From positions 62,001 to 126,000 of the forward strand of contig CAJTDB010000011.1 in NCBI GenBank assembly GCA_910574965.1: a DNA stretch of 64,000 bases. Reading direction: 5' to 3'. Under the pieces are notes generated by a model. That model was not told the DNA's origin, did not search any database, and saw nothing but the letters and a program-made list of their open reading frames with translations. Numbering within the stretch: the stretch's first letter is position 1; each line of letters begins with the position of its first letter. The position numbers and the translations under genes were made by a program. This DNA comes from Lachnospiraceae bacterium (lineage in GTDB: Bacteria; Bacillota; Clostridia; Lachnospirales; Lachnospiraceae). Positions 61,883 to 64,000 of this stretch are shown piece by piece.

Positions 61883-64000
61883 TTACACTTCTTTCTTCTC
61901 TATCCGCGTCCTCATCAAATACCACAGTGCTCCCGTAATACACACTGACGAATAAGCGCCGCACACAATACCGACCATCAATGGAAGTGCAAACTCCTTA
62001 ATCGAAGCCACTCCCAGCACAAAGAGTACTGCCACCATGACAAACGTCGTCAATGACGTGTAAATACTCCTGGTCAGTGTCTGCGTGATACTTGCATTGA
62101 CCACATCTTCCAGCGTATCCTTCCGCTTCATTTCCGTCAGATTTTCACGAATACGGTCAAAAATCACAATGGTTGCATTAATAGAATAACCTACGATAGT
62201 CAGCATACACGCAATAAACGTATTGCCCACCGATACCCTTGCAACTGCATAGAACGCCAGCACCACCAGCACATCATGCACAAGCGCTGCCACTGCACTT
62301 GCCGCAAAGCGCACATCCTTAAACCGGACCCAGATATAGATCAGCATACAGATCGTAGCGATAATAACAGCTACAATGGCATCATTTTTCACTTCTTTGC
62401 TGATCGCCCCGCTGATGTTCTCTGCTGTAATCGTCGTTTCATCCACGCCAAATGTTTCCGCAAGCTTTGCATTCAGTGCCTCACGTCCAGCCAGATCCAG
62501 CTCCTTGGTCTTGATGATAACCTGAGTAGTTCCGGACACCTTCTGAGTCTGAATATCATTGTCCCCTGTGATCTCTGCCACAACCGGAACCACTTTTGCA
62601 TCAATATCCCCGATACTCATATCTTCCGGAAATTCCACTGTCGTAGATGTGCCGCCCTGAAATTCCAGACTGTACTCCAGTGCACCTTTTTTGGCTCCCG
62701 CATTCACGCCCATCAGAAGAAGACCGCCTGCAATCAGCACCAGAGAAACAAGAAAGCAAATCTTTTTCTTCCCAAGGAAATTCACAGTCTTTGTTTCCTT
62801 CGCTACGCCGTACAGTTTCACATCCTGCAGGCCAAGCGCATACAGCGCATACATCACCAGACGCGTCACAACAAGCGCCGTAAACATGGATACTACAATA
62901 CCAAGCGCCAGTGTCTGCGCAAAGCCCTTTACACTTCCAGAACCTTTCAGCGCCAGCACCAAAGCCGCGATCAAAGTTGTGATATTACCATCCACAATGG
63001 CCGACAATGCCTTCTGAAAACCGATCTTCATGGAAGAGCGCACGGTCTTCCCGGTAGCCAGTTCCTCCCGGATACGGGCAAAGATAATTACATTGGCGTC
63101 CACTGCCATACCGATGGAAAGAATAATACCTGCAATACCCGGAAGGGTCAGCGTCATATCAAATCCATTCAAAAGCCCAAGAACCAGCCCTACATAAGAA
63201 ATCAGCGCAACGCCTGCCGCCAGTCCCATCAGCCGGTAAGCTGCGATCATAAACAAAAGGACAATGAGAAATCCTATGGCTCCTGCCGTCAGACTTGTAG
63301 CAATCGCCTCTTCTCCAAGCTTTGCTCCCACCACGTTAGAGCGCAGTTCCTGAAGTTCCAAAGACAGCGTACCAATCCGGATGGTCGATGCCAACTGATC
63401 TGCCTCTTCAAAGGTAAAATCACCGCTGATCTGTGCCTGTCCGCTGCCAATGGCTTCATTGACCATAGGCGCACTGATAACCTCATCATCATAGACAATG
63501 GCAATCTGCTTTCCGACGTTTGCCGCCGTTGCAGCGGCAAATTTTATAGAACCTTCTTCTGTCAGCGTCAGTTCCACTGCATATTCCCGCTCTCCGGTCA
63601 GTTCATCCGTACGGGAACCGGCCTGCGCATTTGCCACATCTGTACCTTCCAGCACTACGGAACCATCCATGGTCTGAAACTGAAGAGAACCGGGCTTCCC
63701 AAGCTCTGCCAAGATGCTGTTGGCATCGGTCACACCCGGAATCTCAATATTGATCCGGTCTGCTCCTTCCTGATAAACCTCTGCTTCCGTACTGTATGCC
63801 TCCACACGCTTCTGCAGCTTGTAGATGGTATCAGACATATCTTCCGCGGACGGTGTCCCTTCGCCCACTGCTTCATATGTGATGCTCACGCCGCCTGCCA
63901 GATCCAGTCCCAGCCGGATGTTCTTTGCGGCTCCGCTCTTTTCCTCTCCCCAGCCCACGGCTGCAGTATACAGAAGAAGCCCCGTCAGCACTGCGGTCAG
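61883..64000 (-). CDS. secDF: Fused protein translocase subunit SecDF (N-terminus beyond the window)
   Basis: The visible 705 residues contain SecD followed by SecF in one chain. SecD part: IRLGLDLAGGVSITYE, the large P1 region and the membrane block with FDMTLTLPGIAGIILSIGMAVDANVIIFARIREEL. SecF part from about residue 405: LEYSLEFQGGTSTTVEFP, then TIVGYSINATIVIFDRIRENL. It uses the proton gradient to complete Sec-dependent export. The frame remains open to the right edge and the first visible residues continue a membrane segment, so the true start lies beyond 64000. Confidence 0.95.
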   Translation of the reverse strand: MTAVLTGLLLYTAAVGWGEEKSGAAKNIRLGLDLAGGVSITYEAVGEGTPSAEDMSDTIYKLQKRVEAYSTEAEVYQEGADRINIEIPGVTDANSILAELGKPGSLQFQTMDGSVVLEGTDVANAQAGSRTDELTGEREYAVELTLTEEGSIKFAAATAANVGKQIAIVYDDEVISAPMVNEAIGSGQAQISGDFTFEEADQLASTIRIGTLSLELQELRSNVVGAKLGEEAIATSLTAGAIGFLIVLLFMIAAYRLMGLAAGVALISYVGLVLGLLNGFDMTLTLPGIAGIILSIGMAVDANVIIFARIREELATGKTVRSSMKIGFQKALSAIVDGNITTLIAALVLALKGSGSVKGFAQTLALGIVVSMFTALVVTRLVMYALYALGLQDVKLYGVAKETKTVNFLGKKKICFLVSLVLIAGGLLLMGVNAGAKKGALEYSLEFQGGTSTTVEFPEDMSIGDIDAKVVPVVAEITGDNDIQTQKVSGTTQVIIKTKELDLAGREALNAKLAETFGVDETTITAENISGAISKEVKNDAIVAVIIATICMLIYIWVRFKDVRFAASAVAALVHDVLVVLAFYAVARVSVGNTFIACMLTIVGYSINATIVIFDRIRENLTEMKRKDTLEDVVNASITQTLTRSIYTSLTTFVMVAVLFVLGVASIKEFALPLMVGIVCGAYSSVCITGALWYLMRTRIEKKEV

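Overview
The window looks like chromosomal DNA of an anaerobic, gut-type Clostridia bacterium, most likely Lachnospiraceae (Blautia/Dorea-like). This is inferred from gene content and style: strong AGGAGG ribosome binding sites, HemZ, a short malic enzyme, a pyrB-pyrI pair with a zinc-binding PyrI, gltB-gltD, a fused SecDF, a conserved secDF/recJ/apt/rel/MBL neighbourhood, a Bce-type peptide-resistance module and a very large fructan hydrolase. No rRNA, tRNA, transposase, phage gene or CRISPR array was recognised.

Layout. 1-4.2 kb: malic enzyme - EamA exporter - hemZ operon (minus). 4.3-9 kb: MATE exporter and a divergent PHP phosphoesterase, then folC-pheA (minus). 9.2-11.3 kb: a small CmpB-like membrane protein and pyrBI, the latter behind an array of 102-bp hairpin repeats. 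11.5-15.9 kb: response regulator, intramembrane-sensing kinase, ABC ATPase and FtsX-type permease (BceRSAB-like). 16.2-30.4 kb: an AI-2E family protein, then a sugar block transcribed leftwards (binding protein, ABC ATPase, permease, second binding protein, histidine kinase, LuxR-type regulator, third binding protein), next to a 1,528-residue surface GH32 fructan hydrolase. 30.7-34.6 kb: isoaspartyl dipeptidase with a YfcC-type transporter, and an Fe-S aldo/keto reductase. 34.7-40.7 kb: glutamate synthase. 41-52 kb: CPBP protease, argS, TRIC-like channel, a LytTR two-component system divergent from a 1,324-residue surface protein, and nfo. 52-64 kb: MBL hydrolase, rel, apt, recJ, then an esterase/acetyltransferase/alpha-galactosidase block lying between recJ and secDF, which runs off the right edge.

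Two regulatory patterns stand out. First, six unrelated genes (malic enzyme, pyrB, a sugar permease, argS, alpha-galactosidase, esterase) share an almost identical 17-18 nt box ending in the Shine-Dalgarno sequence (consensus RGRACTDWAARTAGGAGG). In three of them it is the last copy of a tandem array of about 100-bp hairpin units whose junctions repeat the first half of the box; malic enzyme has a single large hairpin. Second, the sugar ABC operon and the GH32 gene share a palindrome (GTGACAnnTGTCAY) and a -35 decamer at matching spacing. This suggests one regulon, possibly controlled by the two-component system encoded inside the ABC operon.
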